Assembly (NCBI GenBank): GCA_946534895.1
Contig: CAMNDE010000083.1
Location: forward strand, 1 to 12,236
Origin: UBA2943 sp946534895
GTDB taxonomy: Bacteria > Bacillota > Clostridia > Christensenellales > Aristaeellaceae
Reading direction: 5' to 3'
Length of the DNA stretch: 12,236 nt
The notes beneath the pieces are model-generated. The model was not told the DNA's origin. It saw only the letters and a program-made list of their open reading frames with translations, and ran no database searches. How positions within the stretch are numbered: the first letter of the stretch is position 1; the number at the start of each line of letters is the position of its first letter. This document shows, in pieces, positions 1 to 7,113 of this stretch. Both the position numbers and the translations under genes were made by a program.

Positions 1-1310
1 GTCCAGCAGAACATGTCAACACTCTGCAGGGCGGAGATGCCATATCCCAGGGAGTGGAAAAGAGCAGCATCCCTTGCCTGAGTGGAAACATTGCAGCTTA
101 CATATACGATATGGTTTACACCGGTTTGTGCGATTGCTTCGATAACGGAAGGATCAAGGCCTTTTCTGGGAGGGTCTACCACAATGACATCCGGTTTCTG
201 GCCTGCGGCGACCAGCCGGGGAAGCTCTTTTTCCACCGCCCCGGCAATGAAATCTGCGTTATGAATATCATTGAGAACGGCATTTTCCTTTGCGTTCTCG
301 ATCGCTTCCGGAACGATCTCGATGCCTGTGACATGTCTGCAATGCCGGGCAAGCATAAGGGAAATGGTTCCGGCTCCGCAGTAGAGATCAAAAACATGCT
401 CATTTCCGGACAGTCCTGCGAAGTCCAGCGCAGTGCCGTATAGCAGTTCGGTCTGGACAGGATTCACCTGGAAAAAGGAAGCGGGCGACAGCCTGAAGGT
501 TAGGCCGCAGAGCTGAGCACTGAGCACTTCCTGGCCGTTCAGCCGTTGGAAGGTTTTACCGAATATAACATTGGTACGATCCGGGTTCACGTTCAGCCAA
601 AGGCTCACGCAGCCTGCCTGGCACAGGCGGTCCCAGAGCACGTCTGTGCCGGGAAGCCTGGCAGTCCGGGAAACCAGTGTGACCATGGCTTCCCCGGATG
701 TGCTGACACGGATTACAATGTGGCGAAGCGTGCCCGAATGGTTTTCTTCGACATAGGGGGAAACATGATGCTCACGCATCCATTCCAGCACAATCCGGCA
801 GAGTGCATTGGAAGGATCCAAGGCGTTGGGACAGGCGTCGACCGGCACGAGCGCATGGGAACGCGGGGCAAAAAAGCCTGTCTGAGGTCTGTCTGCGGTT
901 CCGCCCAGGGGAAGGGCGGTTTTATTCCGATAGTGGTCCGGGTTCTGCATACCGAGTACCGGAGGCACGTCCACCGGCAAATGCGCGATCCTGGCAAAAC
1001 AGTCCGCGACCTGCTGACGCTTGGCTTCCAGTGTGGCTTCATAGGCCATGTGCCTGCCGGTGCATCCTCCGCATCGCGGATAGGCCGGGCAGTCCGGCTG
1101 CCGGCGCTGGGGAGAAGGAATCTCAGGCTGGGAAGCCATCCGCCCATAAGCGAAGCGCGGCTGAACCTTGACAATGCGGACCTGCGCGGTTTCACCGGGC
1201 AGCATGCCGGGGACAAACACGGCCATGCCCTCATGCCGGCATACGCCTTCCAGGTCAGCACCAAGGCGTTCACAGGTCAGGGTGACCAGAGAATTCTTCG
1301 CAAGCGTCAT
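1..1310 (-). CDS. rlmD: 23S rRNA (uracil-5-)-methyltransferase RlmD/RlmCD family (3' end cut by window edge)
   Basis: SAM-dependent enzyme that methylates C5 of uridine in 23S rRNA (U1939 in E. coli numbering; some Gram-positive homologues also modify U747). I translated 436 codons. Residues about 1-55 look like the TRAM RNA-binding domain. Cys74-x5-Cys80-x2-Cys83 plus Cys160 match the 4Fe-4S ligands of RumA/RlmD. The methyltransferase domain shows the SAM-binding DLYCGAGT (308-315), VDPPRKG (378-384) and the catalytic Cys406 in YVSCN. The ATG at 1310 is fixed by an in-frame TGA two codons upstream and a GGAGG 8 bases before it. The start lies inside the upstream peptidase gene (41 bp overlap), so the two are probably co-transcribed and translationally coupled. 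The frame is open to base 1; by comparison with the family roughly 15-25 C-terminal residues are missing. RlmD versus RlmCD specificity cannot be decided from sequence. Confidence 0.93.
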   Translation of the reverse strand, partial: MTLAKNSLVTLTCERLGADLEGVCRHEGMAVFVPGMLPGETAQVRIVKVQPRFAYGRMASQPEIPSPQRRQPDCPAYPRCGGCTGRHMAYEATLEAKRQQVADCFARIAHLPVDVPPVLGMQNPDHYRNKTALPLGGTADRPQTGFFAPRSHALVPVDACPNALDPSNALCRIVLEWMREHHVSPYVEENHSGTLRHIVIRVSTSGEAMVTLVSRTARLPGTDVLWDRLCQAGCVSLWLNVNPDRTNVIFGKTFQRLNGQEVLSAQLCGLTFRLSPASFFQVNPVQTELLYGTALDFAGLSGNEHVFDLYCGAGTISLMLARHCRHVTGIEIVPEAIENAKENAVLNDIHNADFIAGAVEKELPRLVAAGQKPDVIVVDPPRKGLDPSVIEAIAQTGVNHIVYVSCNVSTQARDAALFHSLGYGISALQSVDMFCW

Positions 1311-2052
1311 CGTTCAGGCCTCCAAGTTCCAGATGTTCGTTATTCCTGCATATGGGATCCATCTTTCCCATGTATATTCTGTACATTTCACCAAAAGCCG
1401 TGATCCGGCTGCCGCACTGCCAGATATAGGATCCGTCCGGAAACGCAAAAAACGGCTTATGGAAACTGTCGCGGAAGGTGACATCCTCATACAGCCGCAG
1501 GCCGTCCAGTTCGATGTGCCGCGTCTCCTGCAGATGGGGAAGAATACTGATCTTTGTCAGTGCCAGACCGGCTAGAAAGCGGCTGGCGTCATCACAGAGT
1601 GCTTCACCGGGAAGCTCAGGCTGAGCATACACAAGATCAGCTGCGTTCATGGAGCCGGCGGAAATGCCCATGATCACACCGTCATAGTCTGCAAGTGCCG
1701 CGCGAAGTCCGACCTGCTCCAGAAAACGCTGCTGGGTGGGCACGTGCCCGCCGCAGAGAAGAACAAGGGACGCGGCGGCGAGATATTCATGCATCCGCAC
1801 TATATTCCGACTGTCCAGGATCCAGGCCGCTTCCGAGCACAGGCCCTCTTCGGACAATACCAGGGAAAAGTCCCGGAGCATACGGTCATTGAAACGGTGT
1901 CTGTCCGGCGCGGCGGAGATGAGCAGCAGCGGCCCACAGGCCGTAAGACACTGCCTGAGATGATCACAGAAGCCGTTGGCCGGGTTCAGCCGGAAGGGCA
2001 GGCGGCTGCTGTCCGGCGGAAGGCAGGGGGAACTGGTGAGAAACAGGTTCAT
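1270..2052 (-). CDS. Peptidase S51 family protein (dipeptidase E-like, class I glutamine amidotransferase-like fold)
   Basis: A 260-residue cytosolic protein of the S51 family, which contains aspartyl dipeptidase PepE and cyanophycinase. Visible marks are the CGGHVPTQ segment (100-107), the nucleophile elbow GISAGSMNAA with Ser131, and LPHL with His173, the expected catalytic histidine; FPDGSY (204-209) is a conserved late motif of the fold. No signal peptide or membrane segment is seen. The ATG at 2052 has GGAGG five bases upstream and lies behind a good promoter at 2083-2111. It is the first gene of a two-gene unit with rlmD, and its last 14 residues are encoded in DNA that also encodes the RlmD start. 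The true substrate is unknown: cleavage of Asp-X dipeptides is known for PepE but cannot be assigned here, and many Bacillota members are uncharacterised. Confidence 0.85.
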   Translation of the reverse strand: MNLFLTSSPCLPPDSSRLPFRLNPANGFCDHLRQCLTACGPLLLISAAPDRHRFNDRMLRDFSLVLSEEGLCSEAAWILDSRNIVRMHEYLAAASLVLLCGGHVPTQQRFLEQVGLRAALADYDGVIMGISAGSMNAADLVYAQPELPGEALCDDASRFLAGLALTKISILPHLQETRHIELDGLRLYEDVTFRDSFHKPFFAFPDGSYIWQCGSRITAFGEMYRIYMGKMDPICRNNEHLELGGLNDDACEEFSGHPDL

Positions 2053-2082
2053 GGCAGCCTCCGTACAGGTATTCCTTCAGGC

Positions 2083-2111
2083 ATTATACACGCAACGGCT
2101 TGGATTGTCAT
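2083..2111 (-). promoter_or_regulatory. Predicted sigma-A promoter for the S51 peptidase-rlmD unit
   Basis: On the minus strand, ATGACA (-35, 2106-2111) is followed after exactly 17 bases by a perfect TATAAT (-10, 2083-2088). The -10 is about 30 bases upstream of the peptidase ATG, leaving a short leader that carries its GGAGG. Read by eye from consensus; no start-site data. Confidence 0.7.
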
Positions 2112-2180
2112 GAATTTTCAGAAAGCGGCGGGAAGGAAAACTTCATCTACTTCCATATCCCGGTGGGAATCCTGTAAAAC

Positions 2181-2210
2181 ATGACAGACATGAGGCGTTC
2201 GTGCTATGAT
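2181..2210 (+). promoter_or_regulatory. Predicted extended -10 promoter for the MBL/beta-CASP gene
   Basis: ATGACA (2181-2186), an 18-base spacer, then TGC-TATGAT (2205-2210), that is an extended -10. Transcription would start near 2217, giving a leader of about 80 nt before the ATG at 2297. It diverges from the promoter at 2083-2111, and both use the same -35 hexamer. The roughly 70 bases between the two -35 boxes hold no operator I recognise. Confidence 0.6.
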
Positions 2211-2296
2211 AAGGTGCAGGGCAGTGTGCTGCTGTGAAGCGGCATCCGATGTTCTGCGCAGTTTTCAATTCTGGGCGGATAAAGAGGGAAAGCGGT

Positions 2297-4813
2297 ATGA
2301 AACTGGGGTTTGCGGGCGGTGCCATGGAAGTTGGCGGCAGCTGCATATATCTGAGGACCGGGAATGCAGGCATACTTCTTGACGCGGGCGTGCGTCAGGC
2401 AGCCGACCGGGATCCGATTCCGGATTTTCGGATGATCCAGAACATGGGCGGCGTGGATGCGATTCTGATCAGTCATGCCCATATGGACCACATCGGGACA
2501 CTGCCCATCATCTCCGGTGCGTATCCTGAGGCGCGCATCTATATGACGCCCATGACCATGGACCTGACGCGGGTGCTGCTCCTGGATTCCCTGAAGATCA
2601 TGAGCATGCGGGAAGAGGAGATACCGATTTACGGTCAGGCCGAGGTGTCCGCCATGATGGACCGGATTGTGCCGCTGCATTATCAGGCGGAGCGTGAGAT
2701 TCTACCGGGCATCCGGGCGGCTTTTTATCCGGCAGGCCATATCGCAGGCGCGGCCTGTCTGTATCTTCAGACACCGGAAGGCTCGCTTTTCTATTCCGGA
2801 GACTTTGCCTCCTTTGCCCAGCAGACCATTGAAGGCGTCCGGATTCCGAAACTGAGACCGGATATCGTTATTACCGAGTCCACCTACGGAGATCAGCTGC
2901 ATGCCAATCGCCAGGTGGAGGAGCGGCGGCTTGTGGAGCTGGTGGGACAGGCGGTAAAGGACGGAAGAAAGGTACTGATTCCAAGCTTTGCACTTGGGCG
3001 TGCCCAGGAGGTTCTGCTGCTTCTGAAAAGCGGCATACGCAATGGCCTCATTCCCAAAGTCCCCGTGTATGTGGACGGCATGGTGCGGGAAATCTGCAGG
3101 GTGTACCGCCTGCACCCCACCTATCTTCGCGGAAAGCTGGGACGTTCTATACTGAAAGGTCAGGAACCGTTTTACAGCGATGAAATCCGGCCGGTGCAGC
3201 CCATGGAAGACCGGAGGGCACTGCTGGACAAGCCGGGCCCGGCCGTGTTCGTGGCGAGCTCGGGCATGCTCAGCGGAGGGCCGAGCGTACTGTACGCGGA
3301 AAAGATCGCTTCCATGCGGGACGGCATGATCGTGATCACGGGATATCAGGATGAGGAAGCGCCGGGACGCCGGCTGCTGAGCCTGATGGACTCTTCGCAG
3401 GAGAGTACGGCTGCTGACAGCGATACGCCGCCTTCCGTTTCCCTGAACGGCCATTCCGTGCCGGTGCGTGCCAGGGTGGAGCGGGTCGGGCTTTCAGCGC
3501 ACGGTGACCAGAGCGAGATTCTGAGCCTGATGAGTGCCCTGAGCCCAAAGCATCTGTTTCTGGTGCACGGTGACCCGGACGTCATGAACATGCTGGCTGC
3601 ACGGATTGACATGCCCTATCTGCGCGGGCTGTATGTGCCCAGGTGCGGTGAAGTCATTGAGGTGCATTGCGGAGTGCCCAGGAAACAGCGCGAATTAGCC
3701 TGGCCGCATACCATGGGGGAGACGGGGCTGCCTGAGCGTGAAGGTGAAAAACGGCTGTGGGCGTTTGTGCGGGAAAAATACCCGGAACGCGAATGGACAG
3801 CCATCCAGCTCTCGGCGATCTGGACGGATACAGCCGTGTCCGCGGATGAGGATATCCGTTCATGGCAGAGTATGCTTGAGGAATCTCCATACTTTGAAGT
3901 GAATCCCTTCCGCCTGTTTCTGTTCCGTCCGGTGACGCAGGAAGAAGCGGAAAAGGCAGAGGCACCCCATGAACTGAATCAGCAGGAGATCCAGGATCTG
4001 GTGCAGATGCGCTTTGAGGCCTTTGCGTTTGCAAAGGCGGGACTGTATGCCGAAAGCAAGGAAATCCAGCTCAGTTTTGCGTTCCCGGACGCGGTTCCGG
4101 AAAATGCGTTTCAGACAGCGGCGGATGCATTCCTTGAGGAAACGGGCTGGAATGTTGTCATCAGTCCGCGTGTCAATCATGCAGCCATGCAGCAGCTGCT
4201 GAGCGAAGCCTTCGGAAACCGGCTCCGGAAGTATTCCTATTACGAGGACCGGAAGACGTACAGGATCCAGGTTCAGGGAAGCGAACCGGGGGATCCGGCA
4301 GCGATGGATGCTTTTCAGACAAGGACCGGCTGGGCGCTGCAGCTGGAAACGGTTTCCCCGGAAAACGAAAACCGGCAGGCTTCTTTCTCGGCCGGGAAAA
4401 GCAGCGGACCCATGGAGCAGAACCAGGCGTTTCAGTATATCCGGTCCGTCTGTGCAGCGGCGGATGTCCCGCTGCAGAAAATGAGCATCCGGACGGATGT
4501 GGAAGGCAAATATATCGAGCTTGGCTTTATCTCCCCGCAGATCGGCAGACGCCATGCCGCCTGCATCGGGGACATGGCGGAGCATGTCGGATGGCGGATG
4601 AAGATCGGGAAAACCGTGATGCAGAATCTGGTGCTGGCCTATGCCGCTTCAGCGGTGCAGAAGGCAGGGCTTGCACTGAAAAAGGGTCCCTCCTATATGC
4701 CGCTTGCCGGTCAGGTGCAGATCCGGCTGGCGGACAGGGACCCGGAAAAGGAAGCTGCGCTGGCGGAAGAAATCCTGGAAAACACGGGGATTGCCTGTGT
4801 CATAGCGGAGTGA
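2297..4813 (+). CDS. MBL-fold beta-CASP family ribonuclease-like protein with long repetitive C-terminal extension
   Basis: 838 residues. The N-terminal ~455 form a complete metallo-beta-lactamase/beta-CASP core of the CPSF73/YSH1-like type, a family of zinc-dependent RNA nucleases. Seen: HAHMDH (60-65) zinc motif, GHIAGAA with His148, SGDF with Asp169, beta-CASP motif A TESTYGD (193-199), ITGYQ (347-351), LSAHGD with His402 (motif C) and HGD with His424. All expected metal ligands are present, so it should be an active hydrolase. Most such cores end near residue 450; here ~380 more residues follow: a possible winged-helix-like part (482-545, inferred only) and then four strand-helix-strand units with a recurring TGW or VGW motif (about 588-838). 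I chose the ATG at 2297 because it has a GAGGG box and begins exactly at the family start; a GTG at 2234 and an ATG at 2249 in frame lack a ribosome binding site. Monocistronic, ending in a bidirectional terminator. The RNA target is unknown. Confidence 0.88.
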   Translation: MKLGFAGGAMEVGGSCIYLRTGNAGILLDAGVRQAADRDPIPDFRMIQNMGGVDAILISHAHMDHIGTLPIISGAYPEARIYMTPMTMDLTRVLLLDSLKIMSMREEEIPIYGQAEVSAMMDRIVPLHYQAEREILPGIRAAFYPAGHIAGAACLYLQTPEGSLFYSGDFASFAQQTIEGVRIPKLRPDIVITESTYGDQLHANRQVEERRLVELVGQAVKDGRKVLIPSFALGRAQEVLLLLKSGIRNGLIPKVPVYVDGMVREICRVYRLHPTYLRGKLGRSILKGQEPFYSDEIRPVQPMEDRRALLDKPGPAVFVASSGMLSGGPSVLYAEKIASMRDGMIVITGYQDEEAPGRRLLSLMDSSQESTAADSDTPPSVSLNGHSVPVRARVERVGLSAHGDQSEILSLMSALSPKHLFLVHGDPDVMNMLAARIDMPYLRGLYVPRCGEVIEVHCGVPRKQRELAWPHTMGETGLPEREGEKRLWAFVREKYPEREWTAIQLSAIWTDTAVSADEDIRSWQSMLEESPYFEVNPFRLFLFRPVTQEEAEKAEAPHELNQQEIQDLVQMRFEAFAFAKAGLYAESKEIQLSFAFPDAVPENAFQTAADAFLEETGWNVVISPRVNHAAMQQLLSEAFGNRLRKYSYYEDRKTYRIQVQGSEPGDPAAMDAFQTRTGWALQLETVSPENENRQASFSAGKSSGPMEQNQAFQYIRSVCAAADVPLQKMSIRTDVEGKYIELGFISPQIGRRHAACIGDMAEHVGWRMKIGKTVMQNLVLAYAASAVQKAGLALKKGPSYMPLAGQVQIRLADRDPEKEAALAEEILENTGIACVIAE

Positions 4814-4827
4814 GGAACACCCGGAAT

Positions 4828-4857
4828 GCAAAAAGAACCCGAGCGGGTTCTTTTTGC
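4828..4857. terminator. Bidirectional intrinsic terminator between the MBL gene and kdgK
   Basis: A perfect 14-base inverted repeat (4828-4841 with 4844-4857). The GC-rich core AACCCG/CGGGTT is flanked by five A on one side and five T on the other, so it works as hairpin plus U-tract in both directions. It lies between the TGA at 4811-4813 and the kinase stop codon at 4859-4861, serving both convergent genes. Confidence 0.92.
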
Positions 4858-4858
4858 G

Positions 4859-5947
4859 TTATCTGCGGATGTCGTAGGACATGTTCATGAGATTGCGGAT
4901 ACTCTCCGCGTTGTCGGTAATATTGGCGTCGCCATGAATAGTGTGCTTGAGCGCACTGGAGGCCACGGCGAAGTTCAGCATGTCCATGGGCTTGTAGTGC
5001 TTCATCATGGCATAGATGAGGCCGGATGCAAAGGCGTCCCCGCCGCCGACACGGTCCAGGATGGTAAAGGTGTACAGCCGGCTTTCGAAGGTGTGCCCTT
5101 CATAGTACATGAAGGCCTTCAGGCTGTTTTCCGAGCCGGAGTGGGCGTAGCGGACATGCCGTGCGATGCAGGACAGATTCGGGTATTTTTCCAGAAAATG
5201 CTGGAAGATTTCGTCCTGCTGTTCGTAGGACGGCTGGAGCGGAATCCCGTCCTTCCAGTCGCCCAGACTGTGATTGCTGTCATCCTTCCAGAGATGATAC
5301 GGTTCAATGCCGAACAGGACATTGACATAGGGCAGGCACTGGGTGCAGAAATCCCGGGCCTGTTCCCAGGTCCAGAGAGAGGAACGGAAGTTGCCGTCAA
5401 AGGACACGGTCAGCCCCTTCTCATGGGCAATGCGCAGCATGTCAAGGATCAGACCGGCACAGTTGGGCGAGAGCGCGGGCGTTATGCCGCTCAGGTGCAG
5501 CCAGTCAAAGTCGGCAAGCAGGTTTTCCAGGTCCACCTGGGAAAAATCAAATTCGGAGATGGCGGAATGCTTCCGGTCATAGATGACCTGACTGGCGCGG
5601 ATGCCGTAGCCGGTTTCCAGATAATAGCTTCCCAGCCTGTGGGTCGGGGTCTGCTCGGGCGAGGTCAGAATCACCGGCGTACAGTGCACATCATTGGAAC
5701 GCAGCCAGCGCACGGCACTTTTTCCCAGAGCGTTGTTCGGCACCACGGAGAAAAAGGTGGAATCGATCCCAAGATTGGCCAGTGCCAGGGCGATATTGGC
5801 CTCACTGCCGCCGTAGCTGGCCTCGAAGGATGTGGTCATGCGGATTTTCTCATAGTTTGGCGGGGTCAGACGGAGCATGATTTCTCCGGCGGTAATGAAG
5901 CGGGTGCTGGTATCCAGTTCAGACTGCAGAGGATTCTGATGAAGCAT
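4859..5947 (-). CDS. kdgK: 2-dehydro-3-deoxygluconokinase (KDG kinase), PfkB/ribokinase family
   Basis: Phosphorylates 2-keto-3-deoxygluconate with ATP to KDPG, the step that brings pectin, alginate or glucuronate-derived KDG into the lower Entner-Doudoroff route. 362 residues, somewhat longer than the ~310-340 usual for KDG kinases. PfkB marks: YGGSEANIA (45-53) in the substrate region and DRVGGGDAF (298-306) with catalytic base Asp304. DGNFRSSLW (184-192) fits the D-x-N-x-R-x-x-L-W motif typical of KDG kinases, which favours this substrate over fructose or ribose. I start at the ATG at 5947, six bases after a GGGAGG; an in-frame ATG at 5974 has no ribosome binding site and would sit too close to the -10 box. 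No KDPG aldolase or uronate isomerase is next to it. Likely carbon-catabolite controlled through the cre-like site at 6007-6020. A related sugar kinase activity cannot be excluded. Confidence 0.87.
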   Translation of the reverse strand: MLHQNPLQSELDTSTRFITAGEIMLRLTPPNYEKIRMTTSFEASYGGSEANIALALANLGIDSTFFSVVPNNALGKSAVRWLRSNDVHCTPVILTSPEQTPTHRLGSYYLETGYGIRASQVIYDRKHSAISEFDFSQVDLENLLADFDWLHLSGITPALSPNCAGLILDMLRIAHEKGLTVSFDGNFRSSLWTWEQARDFCTQCLPYVNVLFGIEPYHLWKDDSNHSLGDWKDGIPLQPSYEQQDEIFQHFLEKYPNLSCIARHVRYAHSGSENSLKAFMYYEGHTFESRLYTFTILDRVGGGDAFASGLIYAMMKHYKPMDMLNFAVASSALKHTIHGDANITDNAESIRNLMNMSYDIRR

Positions 5948-5976
5948 AATGCGCCTCCCGGATGCTTGATGCATAT

Positions 5977-6005
5977 ATTGTACAGATTCCGGGGACTCCG
6001 GTCAA
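5977..6005 (-). promoter_or_regulatory. Predicted sigma-A promoter for kdgK
   Basis: On the minus strand TTGACC (6000-6005), 17-base spacer, TACAAT (5977-5982) preceded by TG. The start would fall near 5970, about 20 bases before the chosen ATG at 5947; this also argues against the ATG at 5974, which would lie upstream of the transcript start. Confidence 0.75.
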
Positions 6006-6006
6006 T

Positions 6007-6020
6007 GGAAAACGCTTTGA
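6007..6020. promoter_or_regulatory. Candidate cre (CcpA) or LacI-family operator between divergent promoters
   Basis: GGAAAACGCTTTGA agrees with the Bacillota cre consensus TGWAARCGYTWNCW at 12 of 14 positions; the mismatches are the first T (G here) and the C near the end (G here). It has the central CG and AAA/TTT arms typical of LacI-family operators. It lies between the two -35 boxes and overlaps the hydrolase -35, so binding could repress both kdgK and the hydrolase. The site is a prediction; a local KdgR-type LacI repressor is an alternative ligand. Confidence 0.5.
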
Positions 6021-6045
6021 CATGCGCGGGAAACCATGCTAGTAT
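6017..6045 (+). promoter_or_regulatory. Predicted consensus promoter for the alpha/beta hydrolase
   Basis: Perfect TTGACA (6017-6022), 17-base spacer, TGC-TAGTAT extended -10 (6040-6045). Transcription should start near 6052. An in-frame ATG at 6036 falls inside this promoter and therefore cannot be the translation start. Confidence 0.8.
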
Positions 6046-6051
6046 TTCCCT

Positions 6052-6125
6052 TCGGAATACAGAGGGATGCTTGGAATCCCGCCGGCATTGCTGCCGGGAA
6101 TCATAAGGAGCGCGGAAAAAAGCAT
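6052..6125 (+). other. 5' leader of the hydrolase mRNA with two small hairpins
   Basis: The predicted ~74 nt leader holds hairpin 1 (GGGAT 6064-6068 with ATCCC 6076-6080, 7-base loop) and hairpin 2 (CCGGCA 6082-6087 with TGCCGG 6092-6097, loop TTGC). An AAGGAG box follows at 6105-6110, 15 bases before the ATG, which is unusually far. No U-tract follows, so it is not a terminator. It matches no riboswitch class I can recognise. Confidence 0.4.
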
Positions 6126-7061
6126 ATGAAACGGATCAGAACACTTCTGTCCTCGGACGGAAAGCATCAGCTGCATGTGCAGGAATGGTGTCCGGAGGAG
6201 GAAAAAGTCAGGGCGGTTGTTCAGCTGACGCATGGCATGGTGGAGTACATCGACCGGTATGATGATTTTGCCCGGTTCCTCTCCGGGCAGGGATTCCTTG
6301 TGGTGGGCCATGATCAGCTGGGACACGGGCACACGGCAGTGAACGAAGCCGAACTGGGGTACATTGAAGAACATGATCCCTGCGGATGTCTGGTGCGGGA
6401 CATGCACCTTCTCCGGGAGGACGTGCAGAAGGCATGGCCGGGTGTGCCCTATTTCATGCTGGGGCACAGCATGGGATCCTATCTGCTCCGGCGCTATCTG
6501 TGCGAATACGGGAAAGGCCTGGCAGGCGCGGTGATCATGGGAACCGGGTTTGTGCCGCCGGCAGTGGCGGAGCTGGCCCAGACGATTGCGCGTACGATCG
6601 CTCTCAGCCGGGGATGGACCTACCGCTCTGCGCTCATGCAGAAGCTCTCCATCGGAAGCGGGGCATACAGGCAGTACAATCTGGACGGAACCGTACCGGA
6701 GAACAGCTGGCTGACCCGGGATGTGGAGATTGTGAAGAAATACTATGCGGATCCGTTCTGCGGATACTGCTTTACGCTCAATGGATACCGCGCGCTGTTC
6801 TCGGCCGTGGCCTATGATGCGGATCCTTCCAGAATGAAGGAAATTCCTGCGGATCTCCCTCTGCTGCTGGTATCCGGCGACAGGGATCCGGTGGGGGATA
6901 TGGGCAAAGGAGTCCGGACTGTGTATGAGATGATGCGCAAGGCCGGGCTTCAGGTGGAAATGAAGCTCTTTGAGGGCGACCGGCATGAGATTCTCAATGA
7001 GCTGGACCGCAGTGATGTATATGCCTATCTGGGTGCATGGTTCGTAAAAAACCTTGCATGA
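6126..7061 (+). CDS. Alpha/beta hydrolase, monoacylglycerol lipase / lysophospholipase-like (serine aminopeptidase S33 domain)
   Basis: 311 residues of the PldB/monoglyceride lipase-like group (Hydrolase_4 type). Oxyanion-hole region QLTHGMVEY (33-41), GHDQLGHGH (61-69), nucleophile elbow GHSMG with Ser115, acid Asp254 in SGDRDPVG and base His287 in DRHEILNE give a complete catalytic triad. There is no signal peptide, so it probably acts in the cytosol on glycerol- or phospho-lipid esters; the real substrate is not shown by the sequence. Start at 6126: the in-frame ATG at 6036 is inside the promoter and no other start codon lies between. Shine-Dalgarno spacing is odd, with AAGGAG 15 bases away and only a weak GGAA nearer. 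It is a single gene divergent from kdgK, and the shared cre-like site suggests joint carbon control. It ends at a long hairpin shared with rarA. Confidence 0.85.
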   Translation: MKRIRTLLSSDGKHQLHVQEWCPEEEKVRAVVQLTHGMVEYIDRYDDFARFLSGQGFLVVGHDQLGHGHTAVNEAELGYIEEHDPCGCLVRDMHLLREDVQKAWPGVPYFMLGHSMGSYLLRRYLCEYGKGLAGAVIMGTGFVPPAVAELAQTIARTIALSRGWTYRSALMQKLSIGSGAYRQYNLDGTVPENSWLTRDVEIVKKYYADPFCGYCFTLNGYRALFSAVAYDADPSRMKEIPADLPLLLVSGDRDPVGDMGKGVRTVYEMMRKAGLQVEMKLFEGDRHEILNELDRSDVYAYLGAWFVKNLA

Positions 7062-7063
7062 GA

Positions 7064-7108
7064 AATGTCCCGGTGCGATTCAGGATTTCCTGAGTGCACC
7101 GGGACATT
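7064..7108. terminator. Long hairpin between convergent hydrolase and rarA genes, probable terminator
   Basis: A 13-bp perfect outer stem (7064-7076 with 7096-7108; arm AATGTCCCGGTGC) encloses a second stem TCAGG/CCTGA (7080-7084, 7089-7093) with an ATTT loop. It starts three bases after the hydrolase TGA and ends six bases before the rarA stop codon. Neither side has a proper U-tract, so it may end transcription inefficiently or act mainly as a 3' stabiliser. Confidence 0.6.
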
Positions 7109-7113
7109 CTGCG

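Noticed and set aside
546..1403. Plus-strand open frame of 285 codons antisense to rlmD
   Set aside because: rlmD on the minus strand has complete Fe-S, SAM and catalytic motifs; the antisense frame has none.
4826..6106. Plus-strand open frame of 426 codons antisense to kdgK
   Set aside because: It mirrors the codon pattern of kdgK on the other strand, begins inside the terminator, and shows no family motifs or ribosome binding site; kdgK has clear catalytic motifs.
6052..6125. Known riboswitch in the hydrolase leader
   Set aside because: The two short hairpins lack the conserved core of any class I know, and there is no terminator or expression platform.
6039..6986. Minus-strand open frame of 315 codons antisense to the hydrolase
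   Set aside because: Shadow frame; His-rich and Pro-rich composition without motifs, opposite a gene with an intact catalytic triad.
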